Both the position numbers and the translations under genes were made by a program. This document shows, piece by piece, positions 16,515 to 26,300 of a stretch of 64,000 nucleotides of DNA; within the stretch, counting starts at the first letter, position 1; every line of letters starts with the position of its first letter. This stretch comes from Saccharibacter floricola DSM 15669 (lineage in GTDB: Bacteria; Pseudomonadota; Alphaproteobacteria; Acetobacterales; Acetobacteraceae), in assembly GCF_000378165.1 (NCBI RefSeq), contig NZ_KB899335.1:124001-188000 (forward strand), given 5' to 3'. Under the pieces are notes generated by a model. It was not told the origin of the DNA, did no database searches, and was given only the letters and a program-made list of their open reading frames with translations.

Positions 16515-19500
16515 ATGCATATTGAACGCTTTATCTCCTGGTGTTTTGAACGTCGGAAAGCTGTTTTCTTCTTCTCCCTCTTCCTCGCGATCGCCGGTGC
16601 TGTCGCGTGGAAGCAAATTCCTGTTGAGGCTTATCCTGACATTGGCCCAACCAGCGTGCTGGTCACCACGCAAATGCCCGGCCTTGCCGCCGAAGAGATG
16701 GAAAAACAGGTCACAACACCCGTTGAACGCGGCCTTGCAAGCGTCCCCGGTGTAGAAGAAAGCCGTTCAAGCAGCACATTTGGCCTCTCCCTCGTCACGC
16801 TTATTTTCCGTGAAGGAACGGACATCTACCTAGCTCGTGAGCAAGTGCAAACACAGCTTGCCAGCCTCCAGCTCACCAATGGCGCGCAACCTTCTCTTGG
16901 CCCCATTTCCGGCCCCAGTGGCGAGATCTATCGCTATACGTTGGAGTCTGACGACCAAAACCTCATGGCGCTGTCAGATGTCCAACGCTGGACGGTGATC
17001 CCAACACTTCAGCGTATCCCTGGCATTGTAAATATTGACAATTTCGGTGGTTTCACACGCGAATACCAGCTCATTCTCAACCCAAACGCTCTTATTCGCT
17101 ACAGCATCGCTTTAAGCGATATTATGAATGCGATCCGCAATAGCAATGTAAATGCAGGTGGAGGACGCGTCACCCGAGGAGAGCAATCATACATTGTTCG
17201 TGGTATCGGCCAGATCCATTCTCTTGCCGATCTGAGCGACATTGTTGTCGCTCATCATGATGGTATTCCTGTTTTTGTGCATGATCTCGGCCATGTTGAG
17301 TTTGGCCATCAAGTCCGTGAAGGGATGCTCGGCAAGAACGGCAACCCCGATACGATTGAAGGTGTTGTCACCATGCTACGCGGGGAAAATCCCTCCCTCG
17401 TTTTGGATAATCTGCACAAAACAATCGACAAACTCCAAAAACAGCTCGCCCCGATGCATATGCGCATCGTCCCTTATATTGACCGCGATAATCTGGTTCA
17501 GAACACCACCGCTAAAGTTGGGGAAACGATTACGGAAGGGATTATTCTTGTCCTCGTCATCCTTTCCTTCTTTCTCGGTTCCCTCCGAAGCGCCGCTATT
17601 ACCGCCGTCACCATTCCTTTTGCGCTCGCTTTCGCGTTTATCCTCATGCGCTCTTGTGGCATGGCCGCCAATCTTTTCTCCCTCGGTGCAGTGGATTTTG
17701 GCGTGATCGTTGATGGGGCTATTGTGGTAACGGAGGTTATCCTTCGTATTCGTGAAGAACACGCCACAGAACCGCTTGATTCTAAGACTGTGCTTGATGT
17801 GACCCGCCGTGCAGGACGGGCCATTTTTGCGTCTACCCTCATTATTATTGTTGCCTACAGCCCACTTTTTGCCTTTTCAGGCAGTGAGGGAAAAATCTTC
17901 CGCCCTATGGCCTATACGGTGAGCTTTGCTCTCCTAGGGGCCTTGCTATGCGCGCTCTCCCTTACCCCAACACTCACCTTCCTAGCGCTTCGTAAGCCCC
18001 ATAAAACATGGCATAATCGCCCACTTGAATGGCTCCATCACCGTTATGACGCAGCCCTACAAACGGCCCTGCGTCATTCTTATGCCGTTTTCTCCGTCGC
18101 TGGTATTGCTTTAGTGCTCGTCATTATTCTTGGCGTGAGCACTGGGCGGGAGTTTTTGCCCCCTCTGGATGAAGGGGCGTTATGGCTGCAAGTGCAAATG
18201 CCAACTGGCATTTCTCTTGAAAAAGGGCAGGAAATCGCCGCCGAAGTACGCCATGCTGTCCGCGAATTTCCTGAAACATCCTACGCTATTACCCAACTGG
18301 GTCGCTCTGATGATGGGACTGATCCATGGACGCCGTCTCATATGGAAGTTCCTGTCGGGCTTATCCCTTATGACAAATGGCCTGACCGAGAGAGTAAGGC
18401 AGAATTTGTCACGCGTCTTCGTGCGCGTTTGTCCAAGGTTCCCGGTATTAGCTTTTCGATCAGCCAGCCAATGGAAGATAATATCAGTGACCTCATGGGC
18501 GGCGCTCATAGTCCTCTGGTCATGCGTATTTATGGTGATGATTTTAACGAGTTGCGCCGTATTGGGCAGCATGTCGTCAAAACCCTCTGGCAAGTGCCGG
18601 GTACGGTTCAAGCCGCCATCTTCCAAGAACCGCCCATTCCGCAAATCGCCATTACGGCTAACCGCCGTCAGGCTGCACGATACGGCCTCAATGTGTCCGA
18701 TGTCTCCGATGTTATTAATAATGCTATTGGCGATGGGCCGTTAACGACGGTGATTGAAGGCGATCGTTTTTACAATGCGACCCTTCATGTTGATACGCCT
18801 CATCGCTCAAACCTTGAGATGATTAAGCAGCTTCCACTCGCTACATCAGACGGCGCAGTGGTGACCCTTGGTGATGTTGCTTCCATCAAGCTTCATATGG
18901 GGGAGAGCAACATCGCTCATGAAATGAACGAACGAGAAATCACCCTCCAAGTTGATAATGGCAGCCGCCCCATGTCCCAATATCTCGCAGACGCTCAAGC
19001 GCGGATTGACCGGGATGTCTCTTTTGACCATCAGCATTATCGTTTGGAATGGGCTGGCTCTTTCCAACAAGCGCAAGAAGCACAAAAGCGCCTCATTATC
19101 GCCTTGAGCATTATGTTCGCCGTCATGCTCGGCCTCCTCTATGCAGAGTTTAAGAAAATCCGCCAAGCTGTGCTTATTCTCAGCATTGTGCCGCTGGCGA
19201 CCTTAGGCGGGCTGATTGCCCTGCATCTGCGCCAAGAAACGCTCAATATCGCAACAGCGGTCGGATTTATCGCCCTCTTTGGTGTGGCGATCCAAAACGG
19301 GATTATCATGGTCTCCAGCATTAACCGCCACCGCGAAGAAGGGCACGATATTCGCACCGCAACGCGCATAGGAGCAACCGAGCGTTTCCGCCCCGTGCTG
19401 ATGACAGCTACAGTGGCGAGCGTCGGGATGCTTCCCGCTGCCGTCGCAACGGGTGTTGGCACTGACGTTCAGCGCGGGCTCGCCACTGTTGTGGTCGGTG

Positions 19501-19616
19501 GGTTGGGCATTGCAACCTTGCTGACTCTTTTCATTCTTCCCGTCAGCTTCTGCCATTTAGAAGAATATGTTGCTCGTCGCACCAAAACCGCTGCTCAAAG
19601 CGAGGGAGAAGAATAA
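16515..19616 (+). CDS. Heavy-metal efflux RND transporter (CzcA/CusA family)
   Basis: A 1033-residue inner-membrane proton antiporter with the usual twelve-helix RND plan and two large periplasmic loops. It begins with FISWCFERRKAVFFFSLFL as helix 1 and continues VEAYPDIGPTSVLV and TTPVERGLASVPGV. The helix-4 motif DFGVIVDGAIVVTE places it in the heavy-metal (HME) branch, closer to Co/Zn/Cd/Ni pumps than to Cu/Ag pumps, whose helix 4 differs. FGVAIQNGIIMVSSINRHR is the second-half equivalent. Substrate metal is an inference. No two-component or MerR regulator accompanies the operon. Confidence 0.92.
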   Translation: MHIERFISWCFERRKAVFFFSLFLAIAGAVAWKQIPVEAYPDIGPTSVLVTTQMPGLAAEEMEKQVTTPVERGLASVPGVEESRSSSTFGLSLVTLIFREGTDIYLAREQVQTQLASLQLTNGAQPSLGPISGPSGEIYRYTLESDDQNLMALSDVQRWTVIPTLQRIPGIVNIDNFGGFTREYQLILNPNALIRYSIALSDIMNAIRNSNVNAGGGRVTRGEQSYIVRGIGQIHSLADLSDIVVAHHDGIPVFVHDLGHVEFGHQVREGMLGKNGNPDTIEGVVTMLRGENPSLVLDNLHKTIDKLQKQLAPMHMRIVPYIDRDNLVQNTTAKVGETITEGIILVLVILSFFLGSLRSAAITAVTIPFALAFAFILMRSCGMAANLFSLGAVDFGVIVDGAIVVTEVILRIREEHATEPLDSKTVLDVTRRAGRAIFASTLIIIVAYSPLFAFSGSEGKIFRPMAYTVSFALLGALLCALSLTPTLTFLALRKPHKTWHNRPLEWLHHRYDAALQTALRHSYAVFSVAGIALVLVIILGVSTGREFLPPLDEGALWLQVQMPTGISLEKGQEIAAEVRHAVREFPETSYAITQLGRSDDGTDPWTPSHMEVPVGLIPYDKWPDRESKAEFVTRLRARLSKVPGISFSISQPMEDNISDLMGGAHSPLVMRIYGDDFNELRRIGQHVVKTLWQVPGTVQAAIFQEPPIPQIAITANRRQAARYGLNVSDVSDVINNAIGDGPLTTVIEGDRFYNATLHVDTPHRSNLEMIKQLPLATSDGAVVTLGDVASIKLHMGESNIAHEMNEREITLQVDNGSRPMSQYLADAQARIDRDVSFDHQHYRLEWAGSFQQAQEAQKRLIIALSIMFAVMLGLLYAEFKKIRQAVLILSIVPLATLGGLIALHLRQETLNIATAVGFIALFGVAIQNGIIMVSSINRHREEGHDIRTATRIGATERFRPVLMTATVASVGMLPAAVATGVGTDVQRGLATVVVGGLGIATLLTLFILPVSFCHLEEYVARRTKTAAQSEGEE

Positions 19617-19617
19617 G

Positions 19618-21165
19618 ATGTCCCATCCTTTGGTTCACGCCTCCTCTCCTCTTTCTTCCCGCAAAACACGTTGGGGGCTTCCGCTTCTGCTCTGCGCTCT
19701 CAGCGGGTGTATGGTAGGGCCTAAAGGTGATACCCCGCCACTGCCTGATAAAGCCGGCTATACAGCCCAATCTATGGCCCATACGTCTGGCCGCACGGCA
19801 GGAAGCTCCATCCTTCGGCGTCAGGACTTTGTGACAGGGATGGATATCCCCGGGAAATGGTGGGAAGTCTTCAAAAACCCCAAGCTTAACCAGCTTGTTG
19901 AGCAAGCCTTGGCCAACAACCAATCGTTAAAGGCTATGCAAAATTCTCTTAAGGCTGCTTGGGAACAGCGGCGCGTGGAAGGGGCTGCCCTTTATCCAAG
20001 CATTTCAGCCCAATTTATTCCCTCACGCAACAAAACCTCTAAAACGCTCTCCCCCGTCCCAAACAATAATAGCTGGCTGTATAACCTCCATACCGCTCAG
20101 CTCAATATCGGCTATGTGCCTGACCTTTGGGGGGGAACACGCCAAGCCATTAAAGCCGGCGGTGCACAAGCAGACATCCAACATGCCCAGCTTGAGGCAA
20201 CAGCCCTCACGATGGTGTCTGACCTTGTCACAGCCACGATTACGGAAGCTGGATTACGCGCGCAAATCCGCGCGAAAGAAGCTCAAATTTCAGAGCAAAC
20301 CAAAATGCTCTCTATTGGAGGGTCTCAATTTGGTGCGGGCGATGTCTCTCGTCAAAGCCTCCTCGTCCAACGCGACGCTTTAGCACAAATTGAAGCGGAT
20401 CTTCCCCCTCTCAAAAACCAGCTTGCCCAAACACGTGACCAAATCGCAACGCTGATTGGTAGCACCCCCAATGTGGATCTACCCGTTTTTGAGTTAGATG
20501 ACTTTACACTCCCAGAGAAGCTCCCCGTCACACTTCCTGCTACCCTGCTGTCACATCGCCCTGATGTTGAAGCCGCCCGCGCTCAAATCCAAGCAGCGGC
20601 CGCACAGGTAGGGATCGCCATTGCCAATCGGCTGCCCAATGTGCAGCTGAGTGCTTTGCCAGGCGAAGCGGTCGGCCATATGAGCCAGTTCTTTAAACCT
20701 GGATATGGCAACTGGGATATCGCTGCCACTGTTACACAGCCGATCTTCCAAGGTGGGTCACTCCTACATGCCCAACGTGAAGCACGCGACAGCCTCCTAC
20801 AAGCCAACGAATATTATAAATCAACCGTCATCAGTGCGATCGGTGATGTCGCCAATAGTCTGCATGCCGTAGAATTTGACAGCGACACCTTGCTGGCCGA
20901 CCAAAAAGGGCTCGAAGCCGCGCAAGAGTCTTATAAAATTGCCCAAGCTCAACATCGCCTTGGCGATAATAGCGAAATTGACCTCCTCCAATCTAAGCTC
21001 GCGGTTGCTCAAGACGAGCTTTCTGTCGCTCAAGATAAGACCGCCCGTTTTTCCGATACGGTCGGGTTATTCCAATCTCTTGGCGGTGGATGGTGGCATC
21101 GTAATGATCTTGGCATGTCTCCCAAAGAGGCCAAAGAGCTCTCAAAATCTCTTCTCCCTTGGTAA
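19618..21165 (+). CDS. Outer-membrane factor of RND pump (NodT/TolC type lipoprotein)
   Basis: A 515-residue trimeric channel subunit. The N-terminus after MSHPL has a lipoprotein signal with lipobox LSGC-MVGP, so it is lipidated. Two OEP repeats follow: WWEVFKNPKLNQLVEQALAN, ANNQSLKAMQNSLKAAWEQR, LLSHRPDVEAARAQIQAAAA, and TQPIFQGGSLLHAQREA. The ATG 19618 comes one base after the pump stop codon, so the three genes form one operon. A longer upstream reading inside the pump gene lacks the signal start and is rejected. Confidence 0.9.
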   Translation: MSHPLVHASSPLSSRKTRWGLPLLLCALSGCMVGPKGDTPPLPDKAGYTAQSMAHTSGRTAGSSILRRQDFVTGMDIPGKWWEVFKNPKLNQLVEQALANNQSLKAMQNSLKAAWEQRRVEGAALYPSISAQFIPSRNKTSKTLSPVPNNNSWLYNLHTAQLNIGYVPDLWGGTRQAIKAGGAQADIQHAQLEATALTMVSDLVTATITEAGLRAQIRAKEAQISEQTKMLSIGGSQFGAGDVSRQSLLVQRDALAQIEADLPPLKNQLAQTRDQIATLIGSTPNVDLPVFELDDFTLPEKLPVTLPATLLSHRPDVEAARAQIQAAAAQVGIAIANRLPNVQLSALPGEAVGHMSQFFKPGYGNWDIAATVTQPIFQGGSLLHAQREARDSLLQANEYYKSTVISAIGDVANSLHAVEFDSDTLLADQKGLEAAQESYKIAQAQHRLGDNSEIDLLQSKLAVAQDELSVAQDKTARFSDTVGLFQSLGGGWWHRNDLGMSPKEAKELSKSLLPW

Positions 21166-21242
21166 CAGCTCATGAACCTCACCCTTTCACTCGCCTCCTG
21201 CAGAAAAGAAACGTCGTAAAGGCACAGCGTGATATTTTTCCT

Positions 21243-21256
21243 TGACCGATCGGTCA
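21243..21256. promoter_or_regulatory. TetR-type operator upstream of the ytcA-mdtNOP-like operon
   Basis: TGACCGATCGGTCA is a perfect 14-bp palindrome, of the ACCG-NN-CGGT form bound by many TetR-family repressors. TTGACC (21242-21247) inside it could be a -35 element, so repressor binding would block the promoter. It is 117 bases before the ytcA start. The regulator itself is not in this window. Confidence 0.6.
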
Positions 21257-21372
21257 TTTTCTGAGAAAAAGGAATGTCGCCATTGCTGACACGTGCACCT
21301 GTCTTGAGCTCTCTTTCTGTCTCGAAGGGAGTACAATAGGGATGCCGTGTCCTTTGTTCCTTGAAAGCCTGA

Positions 21373-21681
21373 ATGCCTCACGACCGCTCTCCTCAGAACA
21401 CGCCAACCGTCTGGCCGATCGTTCGTACCGCCTTTCCACTTGGCCTTCCTCTTTTCCTAGGAGGATGTTTTTTACAGGGAGCGACCAGCTTTCCCATCGC
21501 AGGTGCTTACTTTCCCGGCTGGCTCACCTGCCTATTTATTGGGGTGATCAGTGCGATTCTCTTTCGTGCGCTGTTTCTCGCTCTCAATATTGATTCCTTC
21601 TTAAGTCTCCGACTTTTTACCTATGTATCCCTTGGGAGTCTTGTCGGGCTTATCCTATGGGTTTGTCTTTTCGGAGCCTAA
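21373..21681 (+). CDS. Small membrane protein, YtcA family
   Basis: A 102-residue protein with two or three hydrophobic helices. It contains a lipobox-like LFLGGC and then the YtcA-like AYFPGWLTCLFIGVISA, followed by a second helix pair near the C-terminus. In E. coli ytcA stands directly before mdtN-mdtO-mdtP, and the same order occurs here; its role is not known. The stop is three bases before the next start. No good Shine-Dalgarno precedes ATG 21373, so the exact start is uncertain. Confidence 0.72.
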   Translation: MPHDRSPQNTPTVWPIVRTAFPLGLPLFLGGCFLQGATSFPIAGAYFPGWLTCLFIGVISAILFRALFLALNIDSFLSLRLFTYVSLGSLVGLILWVCLFGA

Positions 21682-21684
21682 TTT

Positions 21685-22737
21685 ATGGAACGTGTCCATC
21701 TCTCTGGCAAAAAGCCTTTGGGGCTTATCATTGCAGCTCTTTGCATAGCAGCAGCCCTCGGAGCCGCTTTCTATGTCGAGTATGATTCCTATCATCATCC
21801 AGAGACCGATAGCGGCACATTATATGCCGACACAGTTCATGTCGGTGCGCTCGTCGGCGGACGCCTCAAGACACTCCCCATCCGGATCAATCAGTTCGTC
21901 CATAAAGGCGATCTTCTCTACCAAATTGATCCAGAACCTTATGAGATTGCCCTACATCAGGCTGAAGCCAATCTCGGCCTTGCTCAAGCCAACCTTGAAG
22001 AAGCCGAACGTCAACTCAAGGTACGCGTCAACAATGCAGCGTCTAGCCTAAAGCGGTTGCATAATGCCGAGGATGAGCGTGATCTCCTCAGCCGCACTGT
22101 CACACGTCTTAAGCCTCTTGCGGAAAAACATTACATCTCATGGCAAGACTATGACCAAGCGCTCACAAAGCTCAATGGTGCCAATGATGCCCTTTCAGAA
22201 GCTCGACATGCCGATGAAGCCTCTCACACCGCCATTGGTGACTTAAAGCGTTCTCTCGCCTCTCGTGATGAAGCACAAGCGGCAGTAGAACGCGCACACT
22301 ATAATATTCGGCAGACAACCGTTCGTTCGCCCGTTAATGGCTACATCACGAGCTTGGATGTCAAAGAAGGGGAAGTCCTTGCAGCCAATCAAATCCTCTT
22401 CACGATCGTCAGTAGTGATGATTGGTACGCCATCGCAAATATTCGTGAAATTAATTTACGCCCCGTCAAACCTGGAGCCTGTGCAACCGTTTATTCAATG
22501 ATTGACCGGCAAGCCCCCATTAAGGGGCGCGTCGAAAGCATTGGGTGGGGGGTTAAAACCGACCAAATGGCTACCCAGCCCCAGAATCTTCCTTATGTAG
22601 AACGCCAGATGGATTGGGTGCACGTTTCCCAGCGTTTCCCTGTCCGTGTTCATCTCGATCCATCAACAGCACCAGACCTTCTACGTATGGGCGCTACAGC
22701 TGATGTTGAAATACTCTATGGCGCAGCCTGTCATTAA
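21685..22737 (+). CDS. HlyD-family membrane fusion protein (MdtN-like)
   Basis: Adaptor subunit of an FUSC-type exporter, 350 residues. One N-terminal membrane helix (LIIAALCIAAALGAAFYVEY) is followed by the barrel/lipoyl region (DTVHVGALVGGRLKTLPIRI, YQIDPEPYEIALHQAEANL), a long helical hairpin, and the return strand TTVRSPVNGYITSLDVKEGE. It matches E. coli MdtN in plan and position. Its 3' end overlaps the next gene by 20 bases if that gene starts at 22718. Confidence 0.87.
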   Translation: MERVHLSGKKPLGLIIAALCIAAALGAAFYVEYDSYHHPETDSGTLYADTVHVGALVGGRLKTLPIRINQFVHKGDLLYQIDPEPYEIALHQAEANLGLAQANLEEAERQLKVRVNNAASSLKRLHNAEDERDLLSRTVTRLKPLAEKHYISWQDYDQALTKLNGANDALSEARHADEASHTAIGDLKRSLASRDEAQAAVERAHYNIRQTTVRSPVNGYITSLDVKEGEVLAANQILFTIVSSDDWYAIANIREINLRPVKPGACATVYSMIDRQAPIKGRVESIGWGVKTDQMATQPQNLPYVERQMDWVHVSQRFPVRVHLDPSTAPDLLRMGATADVEILYGAACH

Positions 22738-24532
22738 ACCCATCATTCAACCCGCTTACCTTTCATGGGGGCGGGCTAGACGGCTCATCACCCGCCCAAC
22801 ACCGGGACGGCTGGGCTTTACACTACGTATGACCGTTGCGGCCCTATTTGGTATTCTCATTGGCGAAACATGGCAGCTTCCAGCGATGGATCTGATTCCC
22901 ATTATCGTCGCTGGGGTCTGGCAAGAAGATCGCATGACAAATTTTGTGGTCGGCAAAACTGTTATTATCTTTTTCACCTTTTCATCACTTCTAACACTTT
23001 TTGGTGCCATTTTAAGGGTTAATAATTACTTTATGACCCTTTTTATTAATTTAGCACTTAGCTTTTTATTTCTGTTCTTAGGATCCGCTAGTAAATTAAA
23101 AATGATCGGAATTGTTTGTGGGATTATTCTTTCATACCTACTGATCACCCTGGATAGCGTCTCGAACGGCGATAAGATTGCCCGCTTTGTCCTTTATTCG
23201 TGGTGGGACATTATGATTGCGGCCCTCATTATTATCGTCTTTGGCCTCCTTGTTTCCCCCTCACCGCGCACGCTTCTTATGGAGCGCATTTCTTATCGTC
23301 TTCATTTAGCCGCACGGCTGATGCGTTCTCCAACGGATCGTAAGCTGAATGAAGAAGTGCATGATATCCTCCACCAAGGGACATCAAGCATGCTCACAAA
23401 TGTTGCTTTGGCGACCAAAGAAAAGCTCTGGTCTCCCCATGATCTCAACTGTCTGCGTCAATCGGCTATTCATAGTTTTGGCCTTTTAACGCTCACCGAT
23501 AATATGGCCCGCCATCACACCACCACTCATCAAGAAGAAAAGGAAAAACTCGCCCAGTTACTAGACGATATGGCGCACTGTTTTGATGAAGATGCCTATC
23601 CTCGCCACATAACCCCTCCCTCCATTGATCATCCAATTTTGGGTAAAATGTGCGCTATGATCGCTCGTTTTAGTGACCCATCAGAAGAAACATTGCCCCC
23701 CTCTCCTCCACCGCCTAAGTTCTTCCTACCTGATGCATTTACAAACATTGACCATATTCATTTTGCCCTCAAGGGCACTCTTGCGGTGTTAATCAGTATT
23801 GTGACCTACAAAGCCCTCAACTGGCCTGGAATTCACACCTGTATCATTACGTGCTTTGTCGTCTCCCTTCCCACTATTGGGGAAGTGCGTGTGAAACAAA
23901 ATTTGCGTATCATTGGTTCCCTTATTGGATGCTCTCTCGCTATTTTAGGGATCATTCTCATTTTGCAACATCTAACCAATATCGCCCAACTCCTCCTTAT
24001 GATCGGCTGTGTGCTCATCTTTGGGGGATGGATTAAATATGGCGATCCACGCATCAGTTATGCAGGGCTACAAATTATGTTGGCCTTTTTCCTCTCTGAT
24101 CTTACCCATTTTACACCCGCGACTGATATCACAGTCCCCCGTGATCGGGTTATCGGTATTCTTATAGGGCTGTTGATTAGCTACGTTGTCTATACGCATT
24201 TTTGGCCCAAGAGTGCTGCTCATACGCTTGATGACAATCTAAAAAAGATCAAAAATCTCCTTCATGGTGAACACACAGCCTCTACAGAACTTGAGAAAAT
24301 CGTCCTCGCCTCACGCGCACAAGAGCTTATCGGTGCGACAGAGCAATCTTTATTTCATGCTACCCTTGAACCTCAGCCCTTCAATCCCTCGCAACAGAAG
24401 CGCGTATTCTACCGCACTCAGCTTCTTCAAGCGACCACACTTATGGAAGATTTACTCAGCTTCCCCTACCCCAAGGATCAAACCCCAACTGCGCTCCATC
24501 ATTTCTTGAACGAACAGCCGCAGACCAAATAA
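22718..24532 (+). CDS. FUSC-family aromatic/drug exporter (MdtO-like)
   Basis: Inner-membrane exporter of about 604 residues. It shows two sets of membrane helices separated by a cytoplasmic loop: one set around residues 35-185 (GLLVSPSPRT ends it) and one around 370-510 (LKGTLAVLISIVTYKALNWP, GIHTCIITCFVVSLPTIGEV). This is the FUSC/AaeB plan. The start at ATG 22718 (MAQPVIKPII) is my choice; other in-frame ATGs are at 22646 and 22703. It is the pump of a ytcA-mdtN-mdtO-mdtP-like set; substrate unknown. Confidence 0.85.
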   Translation: MAQPVIKPIIQPAYLSWGRARRLITRPTPGRLGFTLRMTVAALFGILIGETWQLPAMDLIPIIVAGVWQEDRMTNFVVGKTVIIFFTFSSLLTLFGAILRVNNYFMTLFINLALSFLFLFLGSASKLKMIGIVCGIILSYLLITLDSVSNGDKIARFVLYSWWDIMIAALIIIVFGLLVSPSPRTLLMERISYRLHLAARLMRSPTDRKLNEEVHDILHQGTSSMLTNVALATKEKLWSPHDLNCLRQSAIHSFGLLTLTDNMARHHTTTHQEEKEKLAQLLDDMAHCFDEDAYPRHITPPSIDHPILGKMCAMIARFSDPSEETLPPSPPPPKFFLPDAFTNIDHIHFALKGTLAVLISIVTYKALNWPGIHTCIITCFVVSLPTIGEVRVKQNLRIIGSLIGCSLAILGIILILQHLTNIAQLLLMIGCVLIFGGWIKYGDPRISYAGLQIMLAFFLSDLTHFTPATDITVPRDRVIGILIGLLISYVVYTHFWPKSAAHTLDDNLKKIKNLLHGEHTASTELEKIVLASRAQELIGATEQSLFHATLEPQPFNPSQQKRVFYRTQLLQATTLMEDLLSFPYPKDQTPTALHHFLNEQPQTK

Positions 24533-24547
24533 ACCCTTACCAGCCCG

Positions 24548-26143
24548 ATGTTCTCAAAGATTACACACCTCATGAAACACGCTCTTTCTACTCTCTTCCC
24601 AAGCGCTTTGTTCTGCCTCCTTTGCGGTTGCGCGACAACGTCACTCCATGACGCTCCCCCCGCGCCAGATCAGCCATGGGCCGCTACGAGTGATGAGCAT
24701 GGCATGATCACGCCCCCTCAATCCCAGCATCTCCACCGCCATAAAGGGCTGGCTTTACCACCGGGGTACCGTCTTCCGACCGATTACACCCTGCCTCACC
24801 AAGACACGCCGCTCAATTTACCACCCGACCACAGCTACTCTCTCCCTGAGTTGGTTGATATTGCTCAATCTAGCAACCCGACAACGCGTGTTGCATGGAA
24901 TGCAGCCCGTGACAGCGCATTAGCGACAGGTCTCACCCGCGCAGCCTATCTCCCTCAACTCACCGCCAGCGTTATAGGCGGGTACGGCTATCTCAACACG
25001 CATATCAGCAACTCCACCATGCATGGCAGCCCGCGTATTTCAGGAGAGGGCGAAGTCCAAGCGCTCTCGCTCAGCTGGCTTCTGTTTGATTTTGGAAAAC
25101 GCTCTGCAAGTATAAGCGCAGCCCAACAGAATTCATTAGCAAGCAATATTCTTTTTACAGGAGCCCATCAAAAAGTTGTTTATGAGGTGACGTCAGCGTA
25201 CTACCTCACCGTCGCTATTGAAGCGCATATTCACCTGATCGAACAAGCACTCCATAATACACGCGCTATTGAACGCGCTGTAAAAGCCCGCCTCCTAAAC
25301 GGGCAAGCCACCGTTATTGATACAGCACGCGCTGAACAAGCCACAGCACAAGCGGAACTTAACTTAGTCCAGACACGTGGCGATCTAGAAAACCACTACC
25401 TCGCCTTGATGACAGCCATGGGTATCTCTCCAACAACTCGTCTCTCTCTTCAAAAGGAAGCCGACCGCGCTTTAACTGTTCATGACGTCACATTGAGCGA
25501 AAAAATGGTGCAAGAGTCCGTTGCCCGTCGTCCCGATGTTCTCGCTGCCTACGCCAAAGCTCGTGCCTCTCGCAGTCAAATCCAAGCGGCTCGAGCTGAA
25601 TTTCTTCCCAAAGTCTCCCTTTCTGGCAATGCAGCTTACGGTGTTGGCCATCTTGGCCTTTCCGGCCTTGGAAGCTCCCCGTTCAGCGCAAACGGTAATG
25701 GCTTTGGCGGCCTCATTTTAGGGCAAATTACAATGCCTATCTTTGATGGCGGTATGCGGCAAGCACAGCTCAAACGGAGTAAAGACCAAGCCGATAGTGC
25801 TGATGCCCAATTACGTGATACACGCTACCATTCTGTCCAATCCATTGTCTCAGCAGAAAATACGCTTCATACCGGCGTGAGCGCATACCAAGCTGCCCAA
25901 AAAATTGAGCACACAGCCCAGACAGCATTTGATGCGGCTTTAGCAAGCTATAACACGGGGGAAGGGTCCGTCACGCGGCTTCTCGATCTACAAACATCCC
26001 TCTTTAACGCTACGATCATGCGCTCAGATAGCTATTACACAACCCTCATCGCCGCCGCCTCCCTTGCCTTTGCCACCGGCTCTCTCGGCGATGCTAACGC
26101 CGTTCAAAACAGTATTACCGACCCCTATGAAGCCACCCCCTAA
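24548..26143 (+). CDS. Outer-membrane factor (MdtP-like, TolC family lipoprotein)
   Basis: A 531-residue channel subunit and the last gene of the exporter operon. The signal peptide ends in the lipobox LCGC-AT near residue 28. OEP-type repeats include SYSLPELVDIAQSSNPTTRV, LSLSWLLFDFGKRSASISAA, RRPDVLAAYAKARASRSQI, and ITMPIFDGGMRQAQLKRSKD. It differs clearly from the channel at 19618, so the two pumps do not share this part. It starts 15 bases after the FUSC gene. ATG 24572 is an alternative start. Confidence 0.86.
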   Translation: MFSKITHLMKHALSTLFPSALFCLLCGCATTSLHDAPPAPDQPWAATSDEHGMITPPQSQHLHRHKGLALPPGYRLPTDYTLPHQDTPLNLPPDHSYSLPELVDIAQSSNPTTRVAWNAARDSALATGLTRAAYLPQLTASVIGGYGYLNTHISNSTMHGSPRISGEGEVQALSLSWLLFDFGKRSASISAAQQNSLASNILFTGAHQKVVYEVTSAYYLTVAIEAHIHLIEQALHNTRAIERAVKARLLNGQATVIDTARAEQATAQAELNLVQTRGDLENHYLALMTAMGISPTTRLSLQKEADRALTVHDVTLSEKMVQESVARRPDVLAAYAKARASRSQIQAARAEFLPKVSLSGNAAYGVGHLGLSGLGSSPFSANGNGFGGLILGQITMPIFDGGMRQAQLKRSKDQADSADAQLRDTRYHSVQSIVSAENTLHTGVSAYQAAQKIEHTAQTAFDAALASYNTGEGSVTRLLDLQTSLFNATIMRSDSYYTTLIAAASLAFATGSLGDANAVQNSITDPYEATP

Positions 26144-26240
26144 GCCTCTCTCCATCACGCATCACAGCAACGTTATGAAGACGCCTCTATCATTTTCTTG
26201 ATCGAAATTTTAAAGCGTCCATCTTATAGGAGGCTCTCTC

Positions 26241-26285
26241 GTGACGGGACATCATCCTCTCGCACAGAAGAGGGTAACCGTCTGA
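26241..26285 (+). CDS. Possible 14-residue leader peptide
   Basis: A GTG-started frame encoding VTGHHPLAQKRVTV, preceded at seven bases by a full AGGAGG (26228-26233), the strongest Shine-Dalgarno sequence in this stretch. It ends 15 bases before the SDR gene. No regulatory residues stand out, so it could be a leader coupling translation to the SDR, or a chance frame. Too short for confidence. Confidence 0.3.
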   Translation: MTGHHPLAQKRVTV

Positions 26286-26300
26286 GGAAGACCTTGTTTC

